64,000 bases of DNA from Sporosarcina ureae (GCF_029267015.1 NZ_JARIEA010000035.1:24711-88710); one strand, 5' to 3'. Counted from the stretch's first letter, positions 42,206 to 51,783 are shown. The notes: a model not told the origin generated them from the letters alone. A program made the numbers and translations.

Positions 42206-43111
42206 TCACTCCTCATTTTCTGTATCTAGCAGTATAACAGGTTCTTTCTTACGATAATTAACGAAACAGATACTGAGAACGACGAGCAACAAGCCAACCC
42301 ATAGCGTATGTGTCATCGGTTCACCGACAAATACGGTGCTGATGAACACTGAAATGACCGGAACTAAAAAGGTAAACACCGCTATCTTACTTGCCTCTCC
42401 AGCACGAATAAGAGAGTAATAAATGATGTAAGCTACTGGGATTCCCATCGTGGCACCAAATCCGAGACCGAATAGATACATCGATTCCCACTCAATCGCA
42501 GACCAACTCTCTGTCATGGAACCAAGTACAAGCAGGACTACGCCACCTATAGTAAATTGCATCGCGACCATCCAATATGCATCGACTTCCTCACTGACTT
42601 TCTTCACATACACAACGCCTAGTGCCCAAAAGAATGCCGTCAGCACGCCGAATACCACGCCTAGTATGGAAAGCTGGGCTGTAAAATGTTCTGCGCTAAC
42701 TACTATAATGCCGATGAACCCAATCAATAATCCTGTTACCTTAATTGGCGTCATAGTCTCACCCAACCACATCCAAGCAAATAAACCAAGAAGGACCGGC
42801 TGAAAATATACGAGTACCGAGAATAATCCACCTGGTAAATAGTGTAGGCCTATCGTATGCAATCCAAAAAATAGGACGGTGTTGAACAAAGCTGAAATAC
42901 TGTACTTTCGCCAATGCTGACGCCATTGCAATCGATCACGTAGCTTGAACATCAGTAACATGATCAGACTACCGCCAAGCAATGCACGCATTCCCGAGAA
43001 TAATAACGGCGGTGCATAAACGATTGATAGTTTATAAATTGGCCAACTCACACCCCAAATCACAACTAATACTACCAGCGCGAAAGTTGATTTTGTAAAT
43101 AGCTTGTTCAC
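42206..43111 (-). CDS. EamA/DMT family transporter
   Basis: This 301-residue ten-helix protein has two EamA repeats (VVIWGVSWPIYKLSIVYAPPLLFSGMRA start; GEASKIAVFTFLVPVISVFISTVFVGEPM in the second half). The GTG at 43111 with GGATGGGGGA upstream is preferred over a longer frame. The substrate is unknown. The cupin gene follows in the same transcript. Confidence 0.82.
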   Translation of the reverse strand: MNKLFTKSTFALVVLVVIWGVSWPIYKLSIVYAPPLLFSGMRALLGGSLIMLLMFKLRDRLQWRQHWRKYSISALFNTVLFFGLHTIGLHYLPGGLFSVLVYFQPVLLGLFAWMWLGETMTPIKVTGLLIGFIGIIVVSAEHFTAQLSILGVVFGVLTAFFWALGVVYVKKVSEEVDAYWMVAMQFTIGGVVLLVLGSMTESWSAIEWESMYLFGLGFGATMGIPVAYIIYYSLIRAGEASKIAVFTFLVPVISVFISTVFVGEPMTHTLWVGLLLVVLSICFVNYRKKEPVILLDTENEE

Positions 43112-43243
43112 TCCCCCATCCTTTCTGTTTATGTTGACTCGATTGTTATAGTCTATTCCCACAAATTTTTTATGACTCCAATTGAAGACAAAGGTTTTCT
43201 TTTGCGCAAAAGTTCCTTATGATTACTAATGGAGGCGATTTAC

Positions 43244-43666
43244 TTGAAAAAACTATTTATGCTAATAATAACTGCTGCTTTTCTCGCAGCTTGTAGTAAT
43301 GAAGAACCGAAAGAACCGGTTGAATCTACTGAACCAACCAAAGAAACAGCACCGACAGAACAGACAAGTGACGGTGTAGAAGAAGGTCTTAAAGAAGATA
43401 CAGTCGAACGAGAGTATGCCGCGTTCGCTAACGATGAAGTACCCGTCAATTCCAAAGTGAAGTTTCTTGGGAAGGTAACAGCAATTGACGAAGGTGTTTA
43501 TGCTGTAGAAAGCGATGCAGATGAAATCCTATATGTGAAGGATATCCGACTTGGAGAACGTACGGATATTCTGGAAGGTTTCGACGTTTCCGTTTACGGA
43601 ACGTATGACGGCAAAGATGATGAGGGTGTACCTGTTATTAAAGGTATTTTCATTGATGCTGATTGA
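43244..43666 (+). CDS. Lipoprotein of unknown function with acidic linker
   Basis: This 140-residue lipoprotein starts with TTG behind GGAGG. It has signal peptide MKKLFMLIITAAFLAAC with the lipid-anchored Cys at 17, then a Glu/Pro/Thr-rich linker of about 40 residues and a small beta-domain (KVKFLGKVTAIDEGVYAVESDADEILYVKD) that looks like an OB-type fold. The function is unknown. Confidence 0.7.
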   Translation: MKKLFMLIITAAFLAACSNEEPKEPVESTEPTKETAPTEQTSDGVEEGLKEDTVEREYAAFANDEVPVNSKVKFLGKVTAIDEGVYAVESDADEILYVKDIRLGERTDILEGFDVSVYGTYDGKDDEGVPVIKGIFIDAD

Positions 43667-43762
43667 CTACTAAGAATATCAACCCGTGTTGGGTAATGTA
43701 CACGTTTTAATAGGTTGAACGACAGGTATAGTACCTTTACAGTTGAAAATCTATAAAAGTAC

Positions 43763-43794
43763 AAAAGTGGCATACTATAGTATGTCGCTTTTTT
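43763..43794 (+). terminator. Terminator of the lipoprotein gene
   Basis: AAAGTGGCATAC pairs with GTATGTCGCTTT (one G-T), then a T-run. It lies just upstream of the yitT-like ribosome binding site. Confidence 0.7.
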
Positions 43795-43812
43795 CGAAAG
43801 AAGGGTGATTGA

Positions 43813-44655
43813 ATGCAACGAAGACTACTGGATTATGCCGCTTTAATTGTAGGATCATTCATATTCGCAATTGGAATTAACTATTTTGCGATTCCGAATA
43901 TGCTATCTGAAGGTGGCGTCATCGGGATTACGATCATTACATATTATTTATTTGAATGGTCACCTGGCGTTGTTAGTTTCATACTTAACTTGGTGCTCGT
44001 TGCGATTGGGTATAAGTTCTTCAGCAAACGAACAATTATTTATACTGTCATCACAATCATTTTCATGTCTATTTTCCTTGAGCTGACAAAGAACTGGGGA
44101 GAACAGTTGGGCCATGATACTTTACTTGCTGCTTTATTCGCTGGTTTATTTGTAGGTGGCGGCCTTGGGTTGATTTTCCGTGTCGGTGGAACTTCTGGAG
44201 GTGGCACTACGGTTGCCCGCATGCTTCAGCAGTGGCTTGGGTGGAGTGTAGGAAAAGCGGTGCTGGTTATCGATATTACTGTCATTTTATTATCAGCTTT
44301 TGTTATTGGCAAAGAAAAAGCGATGTTCACACTTGTAGCGGTATATGTAGGAGCAAAAGTGATTGATAAGATCGTAGACGGTGCGGATGACCGAAAAGCT
44401 GTAATGATTATTTCAAAACATCAGGAAGACATTCGCAAGGAATTGCTCACTACGATGGGTAGAGGAGTGACCATTCTTGAAGGTCGTGGCGGTTATACGC
44501 TCGAGAAACAAGCAATTTTATACATTATCATTAACCAAGGGGAAATCGTACAGCTACGACGGATTTTGGAGCGTGTAGATGAGGATGCTTACGTTACAAT
44601 CAATAACGTACAAGAGATTTTCAAGCGCGGCTTCAAAGAGAGACGTCCAAAGTAA
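43813..44655 (+). CDS. YitT family membrane protein (DUF161/DUF2179)
   Basis: This 280-residue protein has five to six N-terminal helices (residues 1-190; LSEGGVIGITIITYYLF and GLGLIFRVGGTSGGGTTV are typical) and a C-terminal cytosolic DUF2179 domain (about 205-275; GRGVTILEGRGGYTLEKQAILYIIINQGEI). YitT proteins are common in Firmicutes and their role is not established. AAAGAAGG precedes the ATG. Confidence 0.88.
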   Translation: MQRRLLDYAALIVGSFIFAIGINYFAIPNMLSEGGVIGITIITYYLFEWSPGVVSFILNLVLVAIGYKFFSKRTIIYTVITIIFMSIFLELTKNWGEQLGHDTLLAALFAGLFVGGGLGLIFRVGGTSGGGTTVARMLQQWLGWSVGKAVLVIDITVILLSAFVIGKEKAMFTLVAVYVGAKVIDKIVDGADDRKAVMIISKHQEDIRKELLTTMGRGVTILEGRGGYTLEKQAILYIIINQGEIVQLRRILERVDEDAYVTINNVQEIFKRGFKERRPK

Positions 44656-44731
44656 GTTGTAGACCTAACGACAACGATTCAAATCTTCCGAGTTCTAACG
44701 TAAACCAAAAGGGATTCACAATACCTTTCTA

Positions 44732-44756
44732 CCTATCTAAAAGTAGATGGGTTTTT
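44732..44756 (+). terminator. Terminator of yitT-like gene
   Basis: CCTATCTA pairs with TAGATGGG (one G-T) around AAAG, then TTTTT. Confidence 0.8.
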
Positions 44757-44929
44757 CCCACTTTTATATTATTCACCCTTGCGCCAAGACTCGCAACAAT
44801 CTTCCAATTTAATTATTTCAATAAAGCATTTAACTAAATGTGATTCTCTTATATACTTGACTTTGTCTGAAAAATTAATACTTTTTCGTGATAGTTAGAA
44901 TAGCATTCTTTAAGCGAAAGGAGATCATC

Positions 44930-46462
44930 ATGAATACGCAGAAAAAAGGTTTTTTCCAGAAGTTTTTGGATATGATCGAAAAGACCGGCAACCGCTTGCC
45001 GCATCCGGTTACATTGTTCGCCCTTTTGGCTTTACTAGTAATCGTCATCTCCGCAATCGTTTCGTACTTCGGTGTTAGCGCAGAACATCCAGGCAAAGAA
45101 GGCGAAATGATCGAAGTACATAATCTGCTTAGTAGTGAAGGTATACACTATATCATTACGAATATGACCGATAACTTCATCGGTTTTGCTCCGCTTGGTG
45201 TCGTATTGATTACGATGCTTGGTATCGGGGTTGCAGAAGGATCGGGCTTGATCAGTGCATTGCTTCGCGGCTTCGTCATGTCCGTACCAAAACGTTTAAT
45301 CACCCTCGGACTCGTGTTTGCAGGGGTAATGTCTAGTGTTGCTTCTGACGCAGGGTACGTTGTCTTGCCGCCACTAGGTGCAGTGTTATTTGCGGCACTC
45401 GGTAGACACCCTCTTGCAGGTCTAGCCGCAGCATTTGCCGGAGTTTCCGGCGGGTTCAGTGCGAACTTGCTTCTTTCGGGTACGGATGCATTGCTTGGTG
45501 AATTAACCATTATGTCTGCAGCGATCATCAATCCCGAGTATGCAGAAGGTATGAACATTGCCATGAACTATTACTTCATCGCATTTTCCGTTATCGTTCT
45601 GACATTCGTCGGAGCGTGGGTCACGGAAAAGATTGTGGAGCCACGTCTTGGTGAATATACTGGTGAATTCCGTGAGAAAGTTGAAAAACTAACTCGTCTA
45701 GAAAAGAAAGGTTTGATTTGGGCTGGTGTTTCTGTTGTAGTAGCAGGAATACTTGTTGCACTTCTTGTCGCTTTCCCAGGTGCTCCATTGCGTGGAGATG
45801 AAGCGGATATGCCAATCATCAAATCACCGTTCATGAAATCGCTTGTGCCGATCATCGCGTTTATGTTCTTCGTACCGGGTCTCGTCTACGGTAAAGTAAC
45901 AAAAGAAATTCGCAATGATAAAGATGTCGCAGCTATGATGTCTACGACAATGGCTGCTATGGGTATGTTCATTGTTCTATCGTTTACAGCGAGTCAGTTC
46001 GTTGCATTCTTCTCTGAGTCGAATATGGGCTTGGTGTTAGGAGTCTACGGCGCTAACTTCCTTGACAGTATTAATTTAAAAGGAATACCACTATTACTGA
46101 TGTTCATCGTCATTGCAGCGTTCATCAACTTGTTTATCGGTAGTGCGTCTGCGAAGTGGGCTATGATGGCACCAGTCTTCGTTCCGATTATGATGCAGCT
46201 TGGATATTCTCCTGAATTGACGCAAATGGCGTATCGTGTGGCGGATTCTTCAACGAATATCATTTCACCGCTCATGACGTATTTTGCGATCATCATCGCG
46301 TTTGCGCAAAAGTATGATAAGAAAATGGGTATCGGTACGCTTGTTTCCGTAATGTTCCCATATTCCATGTTCTTCTTAATATTCTGGAGTATCACGTTAA
46401 TTATCTGGATGTTACTAGGTATCGATCTCGGACCTGGTTCCCCTATTTATTACTTGAAATAA
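44930..46462 (+). CDS. AbgT family transporter
   Basis: This 510-residue membrane protein has the AbgT family length and motifs (FLDMIEKTGNRLPHPVTLFALLA start; GGFSANLLLSGTDALL hairpin; FINLFIGSASAKWAMMAPVFVPIMMQLGYSPELTQMAYRVADSSTNIISPLM). The founding member imports p-aminobenzoyl-glutamate, and several homologues export sulfonamides. The ATG at 44930 follows AAAGGAG. It is monocistronic with a strong terminator. Confidence 0.9.
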   Translation: MNTQKKGFFQKFLDMIEKTGNRLPHPVTLFALLALLVIVISAIVSYFGVSAEHPGKEGEMIEVHNLLSSEGIHYIITNMTDNFIGFAPLGVVLITMLGIGVAEGSGLISALLRGFVMSVPKRLITLGLVFAGVMSSVASDAGYVVLPPLGAVLFAALGRHPLAGLAAAFAGVSGGFSANLLLSGTDALLGELTIMSAAIINPEYAEGMNIAMNYYFIAFSVIVLTFVGAWVTEKIVEPRLGEYTGEFREKVEKLTRLEKKGLIWAGVSVVVAGILVALLVAFPGAPLRGDEADMPIIKSPFMKSLVPIIAFMFFVPGLVYGKVTKEIRNDKDVAAMMSTTMAAMGMFIVLSFTASQFVAFFSESNMGLVLGVYGANFLDSINLKGIPLLLMFIVIAAFINLFIGSASAKWAMMAPVFVPIMMQLGYSPELTQMAYRVADSSTNIISPLMTYFAIIIAFAQKYDKKMGIGTLVSVMFPYSMFFLIFWSITLIIWMLLGIDLGPGSPIYYLK

Positions 46463-46473
46463 GAAGATTTTTA

Positions 46474-46510
46474 CCCCGTAAGAGCTTACTTTGCTCTTAC
46501 GGGGTTTTTT
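46474..46510 (+). terminator. Terminator of abgT-like gene
   Basis: CCCCGTAAGAGC pairs with GCTCTTACGGGG, then TTTTTT. Confidence 0.9.
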
Positions 46511-46527
46511 ATGGTAGTATAGTAGAT

Positions 46528-46546
46528 GATAATGATTTTCATTTAG
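46528..46546. promoter_or_regulatory. Fur box upstream of nitroreductase
   Basis: GATAATGATTTTCATTTAG matches the 19-bp Fur consensus GATAATGATTATCATTATC at 15 positions. It lies 35 bp before the nitroreductase ATG. Confidence 0.7.
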
Positions 46547-46580
46547 TGGAATTTTATCTATTGAAAAGGAGTTTTCAATT

Positions 46581-47150
46581 ATGAGCTATGAAGCAAAGAA
46601 TGACGTAGAAAAGTCAATCATGGGTAGACGCTCGATCAAGAAGTTTAGTGCTGACCCAGTCGATATAGACGAGATCATCGAATTACTGAATGTAGCTAAA
46701 TGGGCACCCAATCATAAACTGACAGAACCTTGGCGATTCCAATTATATGCGGATGAAGGCAAAGAGAAATTTATAGAAGCATTCCTAACTTCCCAGAAGA
46801 GAGATGGCGAAGTGACAGATAAGGCGAAAAACAAAGCGGCATACTTCCGCACTATCCCATTGCATTTAGTTGTCATCATGCCCGAAGATTCACGTAAAAA
46901 GCGTTGGGATGAAGATTACGCTGCAGTCTCTGCAATGATACAGAACTTCCAGTTGGCAGCATGGGAACGTGGTATCGGCATGATCTGGCGTACAAATGAC
47001 TGGACGCATGATCCTGTATTTAAGGATGCAATTGATGTGAAATCAGATGAGAAAATTGTTGGAACATTGATGATTGGTTACCCAAAACATGTGCCTCGAC
47101 CTGAAGAGCGAGCGGATATCCGCAAGGTTTTAAAAATTATCGATAAATAA
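46581..47150 (+). CDS. Nitroreductase family protein (YdjA-like)
   Basis: This 189-residue FMN-dependent oxidoreductase has the N-terminal FMN-binding GRRSIKKF, PNHKLTEPWRF, the dimer-interface AAVSAMIQNFQLAAWERGIGMIWR and the C-terminal GTLMIGYP, then RADIRKVLKI. It reduces nitro or quinone compounds, or possibly ferric chelates, with NAD(P)H. The Fur box directly upstream suggests it is made under iron limitation. AAAAGGAG precedes the ATG. Confidence 0.88.
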   Translation: MSYEAKNDVEKSIMGRRSIKKFSADPVDIDEIIELLNVAKWAPNHKLTEPWRFQLYADEGKEKFIEAFLTSQKRDGEVTDKAKNKAAYFRTIPLHLVVIMPEDSRKKRWDEDYAAVSAMIQNFQLAAWERGIGMIWRTNDWTHDPVFKDAIDVKSDEKIVGTLMIGYPKHVPRPEERADIRKVLKIIDK

Positions 47151-47199
47151 AAAATACGATTACCACTTCACTTCATAGAAGCTGGTAATCGTATTTTTT
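47151..47199 (+). terminator. Terminator of nitroreductase gene
   Basis: AAAATACGATTACCA pairs with TGGTAATCGTATTTT, then a T-run. Confidence 0.88.
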
Positions 47200-47281
47200 T
47201 TGATACTAGTATATTATTACTTGATTTTTGCACAGTTAAGAATACACTAGAAAAAGAACTTTTATAAGGGGCGACGATCCA

Positions 47282-48490
47282 ATGAAAAAAATGATTCAAC
47301 CTATTTTCCAACGCTATTGGAACCCTTATCTCGTCTTATTGATAGCTGGTATTCTTAGTGCAGTATATTTCGGCTTAACTTCGACTGTTTGGGCAGTAAC
47401 TGGTGAATTTACAAGACTGGGAGGCGATCTCTTATTATTATTTGGAGTCGATATCTCAGGCTGGCAATATTTTGACATGGTACATCTGCAAGGAACGACA
47501 TGGAACCGACCAGATGGCTGGATTGTCTGGGGAATGTTCGCGGGCGCACTCATTATGGTGTTGCTTAGCAATAGTTTCAAGATCCGATTGCCGCAGCAGA
47601 AACGTCGTTATGTACAGGGATTAGTTGGTGGAATTATTGCAGGATTCGGTGCACGCTTGGCACTCGGTTGTAATCTAGCTGCTTTCTTTACAGGTGTTCC
47701 TCAATTCTCTTTCCACTCATGGATCTTTATAATGGCAACAGGCATCGGTACTTTCTTTGGAGCCAAACTGACGAAAACACGCTGGTGGAAAGGCAAGCCT
47801 TCCTTGATTCGCGGGAACGCAAAGCCGACACAACTTAAAAAGCGCGTAATCCAACCGTATGTCGGTGGAACAATCGCAGCCCTCTACATCGGACTCACTA
47901 TATACTTCTTTGCATCCGGACAAAAACTGCTTGGCCTTGGTGCGCTTTTCGGCCTGGCCTTTGGTATTTTGATTGAACGCGGACAAATTTGTTTCACTTC
48001 TGCATTCCGCGATTTATTTCTCGTCGGACGTAGCATTATGGCAAAAGCAATTATTATAGGTATGGCTGTCAGTTCCATTTTGACGATCATTGTCATTTCC
48101 ATCTATGACTTAACGCCAATTACACAAATTGCAGCACTTAGCACATTTGTCGGTGGCATATTATTCGGACTTGGCATTGTCATGGCGTCAGGCTGTGAAA
48201 CCGGTATGATGTATCGCTTGATGGAAGGACAGTTACTCTTCTTACCAGTATTTGCGGGCAATATTATCGGGGCTACATTCCTTGCCTATGCTTGGGATCA
48301 CCTAGGTGTCTATAATGTATTGGTCAAGAGCGGTGCAAAAATCAATTTACTCGATACATTAGGGCCAATTGGCGCAATTTCTGTTACGCTGCTCATGCTT
48401 GGTGGACTCTACGCATTAACGGTATATGGAGAAAAACGCTACCATCGCAAGTTAACAATAAAGAGAGGAATGAATGTACATGCAAACTGA
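47282..48490 (+). CDS. YeeE/YedE family sulfur transporter (thiosulfate/TsuA-like)
   Basis: This 402-residue membrane protein has about ten helices in two repeats. Its three conserved cysteines are Cys130 (ARLALGCNLAAFF), Cys237 (ERGQICFTSAF) and Cys305 (MASGCETGMMYR). In TsuA, cysteines at such positions relay thiosulfate through the channel. It overlaps the following tusA-like gene by 17 bp, the common YeeE-YeeD or YedE-YedF pairing. Selenium-related YedE is the alternative substrate class, but no selenium genes are near. AAGGGG precedes the ATG. Confidence 0.87.
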   Translation: MKKMIQPIFQRYWNPYLVLLIAGILSAVYFGLTSTVWAVTGEFTRLGGDLLLLFGVDISGWQYFDMVHLQGTTWNRPDGWIVWGMFAGALIMVLLSNSFKIRLPQQKRRYVQGLVGGIIAGFGARLALGCNLAAFFTGVPQFSFHSWIFIMATGIGTFFGAKLTKTRWWKGKPSLIRGNAKPTQLKKRVIQPYVGGTIAALYIGLTIYFFASGQKLLGLGALFGLAFGILIERGQICFTSAFRDLFLVGRSIMAKAIIIGMAVSSILTIIVISIYDLTPITQIAALSTFVGGILFGLGIVMASGCETGMMYRLMEGQLLFLPVFAGNIIGATFLAYAWDHLGVYNVLVKSGAKINLLDTLGPIGAISVTLLMLGGLYALTVYGEKRYHRKLTIKRGMNVHAN

Positions 48491-48719
48491 ATTAGAAGCG
48501 GACTTTACACTCGATCTGCGTGGCGAGTCATGTCCCTACCCCGTGATTTACACTTTAGAAACACTTGAAGGTATGAATAACGGTGAGTTACTGCAAGTCA
48601 TCACCGATTGCCCTGGCTCTTTCCGCAACGTACCGGAAGAAGCGATTGCTCACGGTTATAAATTTGCGCAGGATCCTGTAAAGAATGGACAGGAATACTT
48701 GTTTCATATTTACGCATGA
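48474..48719 (+). CDS. TusA-like sulfur carrier (YeeD/YedF type)
   Basis: This 81-residue TusA-fold protein has the persulfide Cys20 in ESCPYPVIYTLETL. It probably accepts sulfur imported by the overlapping YeeE-like channel and passes it to cytosolic acceptors. AGAGAGGA precedes ATG 48474; the ATG 6 bp further in is also possible. A second TusA domain lies in the fusion at 180-758. Confidence 0.87.
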   Translation: MYMQTELEADFTLDLRGESCPYPVIYTLETLEGMNNGELLQVITDCPGSFRNVPEEAIAHGYKFAQDPVKNGQEYLFHIYA

Positions 48720-48721
48720 GA

Positions 48722-48751
48722 AAAGGCAACTATCCGCGGATAGTTGCCTTT
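48722..48751. terminator. Bidirectional terminator
   Basis: AAAGGCAACTATCC pairs with GGATAGTTGCCTTT around GC. It serves the YeeE-TusA pair and convergent leuA. Confidence 0.88.
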
Positions 48752-48760
48752 CATATTGAA

Positions 48761-50347
48761 TTAAATACTTACAATAGGCGTTTTCACAGTCGTTTCTTTT
48801 ATTCCAGCTACAATGACACTATTAATCGCGTTTATATAAGCTAGTGCACTCGCTTTCAAAATATCCGTGTCTGCTGCTTTTGCGACATAGTTTTCTCCTT
48901 CATGCGAAATAGTGATTTTCACTTTTCCTAGCGCATCTTTGCCCCTTGAAACACTGCTAATATCGTATCCAATCAATTTCACTTGGATATTCGTAATTTC
49001 TGCAATGGCGGAATATAGCGCATCAATCGGGCCTGTTCCAACAGCACTCGATTTAAAGACTTCTTCACCTTTGCGAATCTTCACGCTCGCTGATGGGAAA
49101 CTTGAGTTACTGACAACTTGCAGATCTTCAAATTCAAAGAAATGATCACTGTAATTTGTTACATTGTGTTGATCATGTTTTTCGTAATAATTTTCTACAA
49201 TGATATACAAATCATGATCATATACTTCCTTTTTCATATCTGCCAACAGTAAGAATCCTTCAAAGATCCCTTCGAATTCTTCAGGTTTCATATGGGTAAA
49301 CCCAAGCTTTTCAAGTGCATTTTTCACCGCGTGGCGTCCTGACCGCGCTGTTAAAATCAGTTCCATATCATCTAGCCCTACGTCTTCTGGATGGACAATT
49401 TCATACGCATCACGGGATTTCAATAAGCCGTCCTGATGTATTCCGGATGAATGAGCAAAAGCATTGTCTCCTGTAATGGCCTTATTCACTTGCACATCCA
49501 ATCCCATGAAGCTAGATACTAGACGTGATGTATTCATAATCTCTTTTGTGTTGATTTGCGTATTGACATTATAAACGGAGCTTCTTGTTTTCAACGCCAT
49601 TACTACTTCTTCAAGTGCCGCATTTCCTGCTCGTTCTCCAATTCCATTAATTGTACACTCTACTTTATCTGCACCGTTCTTCACCGCCGCTAAAGTATTG
49701 GCAGTCGCCATGCCCAAGTCGTTATGACAGTGGACACTTAATAGTACATCTGGATTCAAGTTTTTCATGCGATCATTTAATTTATAAATTAACGCCCCAA
49801 ATTCTTCCGGCTCCGCAAAGCCCACTGTATCAGGTACGTTGATCATCGTTGCACCTGCTTTCATGACGGATTCAATTGTATGCCACAAGTACTCAAATTC
49901 TGAGCGTGAAGCATCTTCTGTTGAATACTGTACTTGAGGCATTAATGTTTTTGCATACTTTACTGCATCGACGCCTATTTGAAGGATCTGATCTTTTGAT
50001 TTATTGAACTTTTTCTCCACATGAATATCTGAAGTACCCAGCACCATATGAATCATCGGATTTTCTGCATACTTTACTGCGTTATATACTGAATCGATGT
50101 CTGCTTGGACTGCGCGTGCCAATGCAGTGATCATGATATCGTTTGTATTGCCTACCCTCTCTGCGACAGCTTTCACCGCATCGAAATCACCTTGAGACGA
50201 AGCAGGAAATCCGGCTTCGATAATATCGACACCAAGCTTTTTGAGTTGTTGCGCAATCTCCACTTTTTCATATAAATTCAATTTAGCCCCTGGCACCTGT
50301 TCTCCATCACGTAATGTCGTATCAAACACCCAAATTTTTCTACTCAT
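48761..50347 (-). CDS. leuA: 2-isopropylmalate synthase
   Basis: This 528-residue enzyme makes 2-isopropylmalate from acetyl-CoA and 2-oxoisovalerate, the first step of leucine synthesis. It shows an N-terminal TIM barrel ([16 protein letters not shown]; metal-binding [20 protein letters not shown]) and a C-terminal LeuA allosteric dimer domain (about 395-525). Homocitrate or citramalate synthase is less likely because a leucine-type T-box precedes it. The ATG at 50347 lies 9 nt after GGAG. It stands alone rather than in an ilv-leu operon. Confidence 0.9.
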   Translation of the reverse strand: MSRKIWVFDTTLRDGEQVPGAKLNLYEKVEIAQQLKKLGVDIIEAGFPASSQGDFDAVKAVAERVGNTNDIMITALARAVQADIDSVYNAVKYAENPMIHMVLGTSDIHVEKKFNKSKDQILQIGVDAVKYAKTLMPQVQYSTEDASRSEFEYLWHTIESVMKAGATMINVPDTVGFAEPEEFGALIYKLNDRMKNLNPDVLLSVHCHNDLGMATANTLAAVKNGADKVECTINGIGERAGNAALEEVVMALKTRSSVYNVNTQINTKEIMNTSRLVSSFMGLDVQVNKAITGDNAFAHSSGIHQDGLLKSRDAYEIVHPEDVGLDDMELILTARSGRHAVKNALEKLGFTHMKPEEFEGIFEGFLLLADMKKEVYDHDLYIIVENYYEKHDQHNVTNYSDHFFEFEDLQVVSNSSFPSASVKIRKGEEVFKSSAVGTGPIDALYSAIAEITNIQVKLIGYDISSVSRGKDALGKVKITISHEGENYVAKAADTDILKASALAYINAINSVIVAGIKETTVKTPIVSI

Positions 50348-50380
50348 CTCTATGCACTCCCTTTTTATAAAAAATGATAA

Positions 50381-50655
50381 CAAAAAACCCCGCCTCTATA
50401 TCGAAATATAGAGACGAGGTTATACTCGCGGTACCACTCTAATTGATCTGCCTATGAGACAAATCCACTTATCGACAGCCATCACTGTCTATCCCATTAA
50501 CGGAGGAAACCGACATCCCTTACTGTAAAACTTTCGGGGAGTGACTCATGGATGAGTTCAAAATGCGCGCCTACTGATTTCCACCAACCATCAGCTCTCT
50601 ACAAAGACACAAGACATTTCTACTAGTTCCATTCTTAGTCTGCAATCTACTATTG
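50381..50655 (-). ncRNA. T-box riboswitch, leucine specifier, upstream of leuA
   Basis: The leader carries stem I with GAGCTGATGG, then GGTGGAAATCAGTA; a candidate specifier codon CTC (50554-50556, within GAACTCATC); the T-box GAGTGGTACCGCG (50427-50439); and a terminator (stem from CCTCGTCTCTATA to TATAGAGGCGGGG, then TTTTTT, about 50384-50419). Uncharged tRNA-Leu would pair with CTC and the T-box and allow read-through into leuA. Confidence 0.92.
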
Positions 50656-50661
50656 AACGTT

Positions 50662-50690
50662 ATATTACATATCCCTGAGATCTTTGTCAA
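50662..50690 (-). promoter_or_regulatory. leuA leader promoter
   Basis: TTGACA (50685-50690), 17 nt, TAATAT (50662-50667). About 20-40 bp upstream, TATTTTCTGTCAAAA (50712-50726) matches a CodY-type motif at 10 of 15 positions, too weak to call. Confidence 0.8.
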
Positions 50691-50836
50691 TAGATTTAAA
50701 GAAATTATTTATATTTTCTGTCAAAACCTTTATTCTAATGCTTCATCAAATAGCTAGGATGTATAGGCGGCATGATGAAAACTAGGAAAGCCAAATATCT
50801 TTGTTTAGAAATTTAGTAACTCCGTGTACATAGCGA

Positions 50837-50868
50837 AACAGGCAGAAGCCCGTGGGCATCTGCCTGTT
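50837..50868 (-). terminator. Hairpin after the stalk-domain gene
   Basis: AACAGGCAGA with GCCC pairs with GGGC and CTGCCTGTT; little T-run. Confidence 0.6.
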
Positions 50869-50883
50869 CATTATACTATTTAT

Positions 50884-51774
50884 TCACTTCATCATTTCTT
50901 CTATAAGCGCTAGTGGGACATACGTTTTATTCGGTTCGAGAAGCTCCGGCGCTTCTTCAAACTTCATCAATGATTTATTATAGCCGTATTCCTTCTGACC
51001 ACGAGTAATCGTGTAAGATGGTGCACCCTTTGATACTATGGCACCAACACCCGTAGAGTCTACTACATATCCAAGTTTTTCGGCAATCAAACGTAGGGGA
51101 ACCATTTTCACACCGTCGACCATATACTGATCATTTTCGATCATCTGCTCAACTGTAACATCCTCATCTACTGCTTCTATCTTATCAAGCAAAACAACTT
51201 TTTCTGGTGAAGTCTGCGCAGGAATACTTCTTGTTGTCACTTTATAGAATACTAGCAAGTCGTTCCCCTTTAAATCATCCGCCTTCACTGGATCACCTGA
51301 AGCACTTGAAATATCTGAACTTTCATCAATATTTAGTTTCAATTTCAAGTATGGATCGACCAATTCATCGTCAAATATTCCAACTACCGCCGTGCTCGCT
51401 TCATCCTTTTCCACAATGACTACATCCGGTGTATACTGCGGAGGAAAAATCAGGACCATTGGTTTATTCGAATCCGTATACGCAGATACGCTATCCCCTT
51501 TTTTCAGTTTGGACTTTTTTCCGGTATTATCGTAAATGAGCGTCTTCTCATTCACAGCCAATACGAATTGTTCTTCTTTTCCTTTAAGTGTATAAAGAGT
51601 TAAGCCATCATTTTTCTCAACACCTTCAATTGTTCCTTCCACTTTAATAAAAGCTTTTACATCTGATGTCACTTCTGTCTTCACATCCTCTTTCGCAAAA
51701 GACATTTCAGGCACCGCTACACTTCCTACAAGCAATGCAGACAGCGCAAACGGGATAATTTTATTCAATTTCAT
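50884..51774 (-). CDS. Secreted protein with C-terminal copper-amine-oxidase-type stalk domain
   Basis: This 296-residue exported protein has a signal peptide (residues 1-27, ending MSFA) and a middle beta-rich region with an OB-like repeat (IKVEGTIEGVEKNDGLTLYTLKG). It ends with a stalk domain (about 205-295: YMVDGVKMVPLRLIAEKLGYVVDSTGVGAIVSKG, then YVPLALIEEMMK). Stalk domains are thought to bind cell wall or surface polymers. No enzymatic domain is visible. ATG 51774 is used; AAGGAG lies 10 nt upstream. Confidence 0.8.
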   Translation of the reverse strand: MKLNKIIPFALSALLVGSVAVPEMSFAKEDVKTEVTSDVKAFIKVEGTIEGVEKNDGLTLYTLKGKEEQFVLAVNEKTLIYDNTGKKSKLKKGDSVSAYTDSNKPMVLIFPPQYTPDVVIVEKDEASTAVVGIFDDELVDPYLKLKLNIDESSDISSASGDPVKADDLKGNDLLVFYKVTTRSIPAQTSPEKVVLLDKIEAVDEDVTVEQMIENDQYMVDGVKMVPLRLIAEKLGYVVDSTGVGAIVSKGAPSYTITRGQKEYGYNKSLMKFEEAPELLEPNKTYVPLALIEEMMK

Positions 51775-51783
51775 GAAAGACAC

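Noticed and set aside
44853..44880. CodY box upstream of the abgT-like gene
   Set aside because: CTTTGTCTGAAAAAT matches the CodY consensus at only 11 of 15 positions, too weak without further evidence.
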